In this document: positions 63,506 through 64,000 of the stretch, in pieces
Numbering within the stretch: position 1 is the first letter of the stretch
Layout: every line of letters starts with the position of its first letter
Source of the DNA: an uncultured Bacteroidales bacterium
GTDB lineage: Bacteria > Bacteroidota > Bacteroidia > Bacteroidales > Paludibacteraceae
Assembly: GCA_900316845.1 (NCBI GenBank)
Contig: ONEG01000004.1
Span: 1 to 64,000, forward strand
Length of the DNA: 64,000 bases
Direction: 5' to 3'
Program-made: the position numbers and the translations under genes
The notes under the pieces: generated by a model
Databases searched by the model: none
Told to the model about the DNA's origin: nothing
The model's input: the letters and a program-made list of their open reading frames with translations, nothing else

Positions 63506-64000
63506 ATGAAAAACTTTAACAACTTAATCACAATGACAAATGTCATGAGACACAACAGCCAGAATGCTGTCAATCCCGACGGTCAACCGACGGTCAACCG
63601 ACAGTCAAGGCTAATGTTACGCCAAGGCTACCTCAGAAATCTTGCCATGATTTTTGCCGTACTCGTGTTGAGTATGGCTAATGTTGGTTTGGCGTGGGCG
63701 GATACTGAGTTAGCAAATATAAACTTCAAATCATGGACTCCGCAAAGTATTAGTGCCGGTTCTACCGTTAATGGGTGCTATTTTAAGAGTGCTGTAACTA
63801 TATCAGCAGACAAGGGAGCCTCGTTTGGCGGAAATGCTACAACATCCTCAAACTGGGTGGCTATTCCGCTTTCCGGAATAAATGGATCTATAACAATTAC
63901 ATTGACTCATGCAAATAGTAACCCTCAATGGAAAAATTATTTTAAAGGATTGAATGCAGCTCCATCATCTTCGGATTTGTCGAGTAGCCCATCTTCTGTG
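63506..64000 (+). CDS. Secreted protein, 3' end outside window
   Basis: ATG at 63506 (MKNFNNLITMTNVMRHNSQN) opens a frame that runs to the last base. About 48 polar residues precede a hydrophobic stretch (NLAMIFAVLVLSMANVGLAW, cut near WA-DTE), which is an unusually long n-region for a signal peptide. It includes an 11-bp tandem repeat (63577-63609). An internal start nearer the signal (for example the ATG at 63641) is an alternative. The visible mature part (about 100 residues) is a beta-rich start of a surface protein resembling the large secreted proteins of this window. Family not recognised. Confidence 0.6.
   Translation, partial: MKNFNNLITMTNVMRHNSQNAVNPDGQPTVNRQSRLMLRQGYLRNLAMIFAVLVLSMANVGLAWADTELANINFKSWTPQSISAGSTVNGCYFKSAVTISADKGASFGGNATTSSNWVAIPLSGINGSITITLTHANSNPQWKNYFKGLNAAPSSSDLSSSPSSV
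63577..63609 (+). repeat. 11-bp tandem repeat inside secreted-protein gene
   Basis: Three units, CGACGGTCAAC, CGACGGTCAAC and CGACAGTCAAG. Three units total 33 bp, so the frame is kept; a gain or loss of one unit would shift it. Confidence 0.75.

Overview
The window looks like a chromosomal piece of a Bacteroidota bacterium, most likely an uncultured Bacteroidales. Three things support this: promoters of the TTG-N20-TAnnTTTG type throughout, BACON-domain and Cleaved-adhesin-type surface proteins, and a GldJ-like lipoprotein with several proteins bearing type IX secretion (T9SS) style C-termini. Genus-level placement is not possible by eye.

Layout. 1-3221: the end of a BACON-domain secreted protein and a second secreted protein. 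3222-4226: a 1-kb non-coding stretch with a large inverted repeat, two short hairpin repeats and a structured non-coding RNA (copy 1). 4227-14614: a roughly 2,800-residue secreted protein interrupted by an apparent one-base frameshift, then a 42-codon peptide gene and a 608-residue secreted protein. 14688-29072: a housekeeping block with dtd, an M16 protease, tdk, priA, a uridine-kinase-like gene, tRNA-Met, metG (minus), an outer-membrane barrel, cdaA and folP (minus), gldJ and gcvH. 29285-49040: two adjacent giant modular adhesins of 3,325 and 3,160 residues. 49264-59068: a surface operon with a barrel, an OmpA-family protein and two secreted adhesin-like proteins. 59069-60379: a minus-strand DUF4421-like barrel. 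60380-61294: non-coding, with ncRNA copy 2 and several repeat families. 61295-63428: an AT-rich two-gene cassette (HARE-HTH/GIY-YIG nuclease plus HEPN-like protein). 63506-64000: the start of another secreted protein.

How the parts relate. GldJ is a T9SS/gliding lipoprotein, and at least seven large secreted proteins here look like T9SS-type cargo. Four end in the same short C-terminal signature of about 24 residues and three end in a classic beta-strand-like tail. Three barrels (24344, 49264 and 50224) appear paralogous.

The most unusual items are the two-copy structured RNA, whose helices are supported by compensatory changes between the copies, and the AT-rich nuclease/HEPN cassette beside copy 2. 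A secreted-protein gene starts downstream of each RNA copy, so the cassette may have been inserted between RNA copy 2 and its neighbouring adhesin. All assignments are from reading the sequence; no database search was possible.
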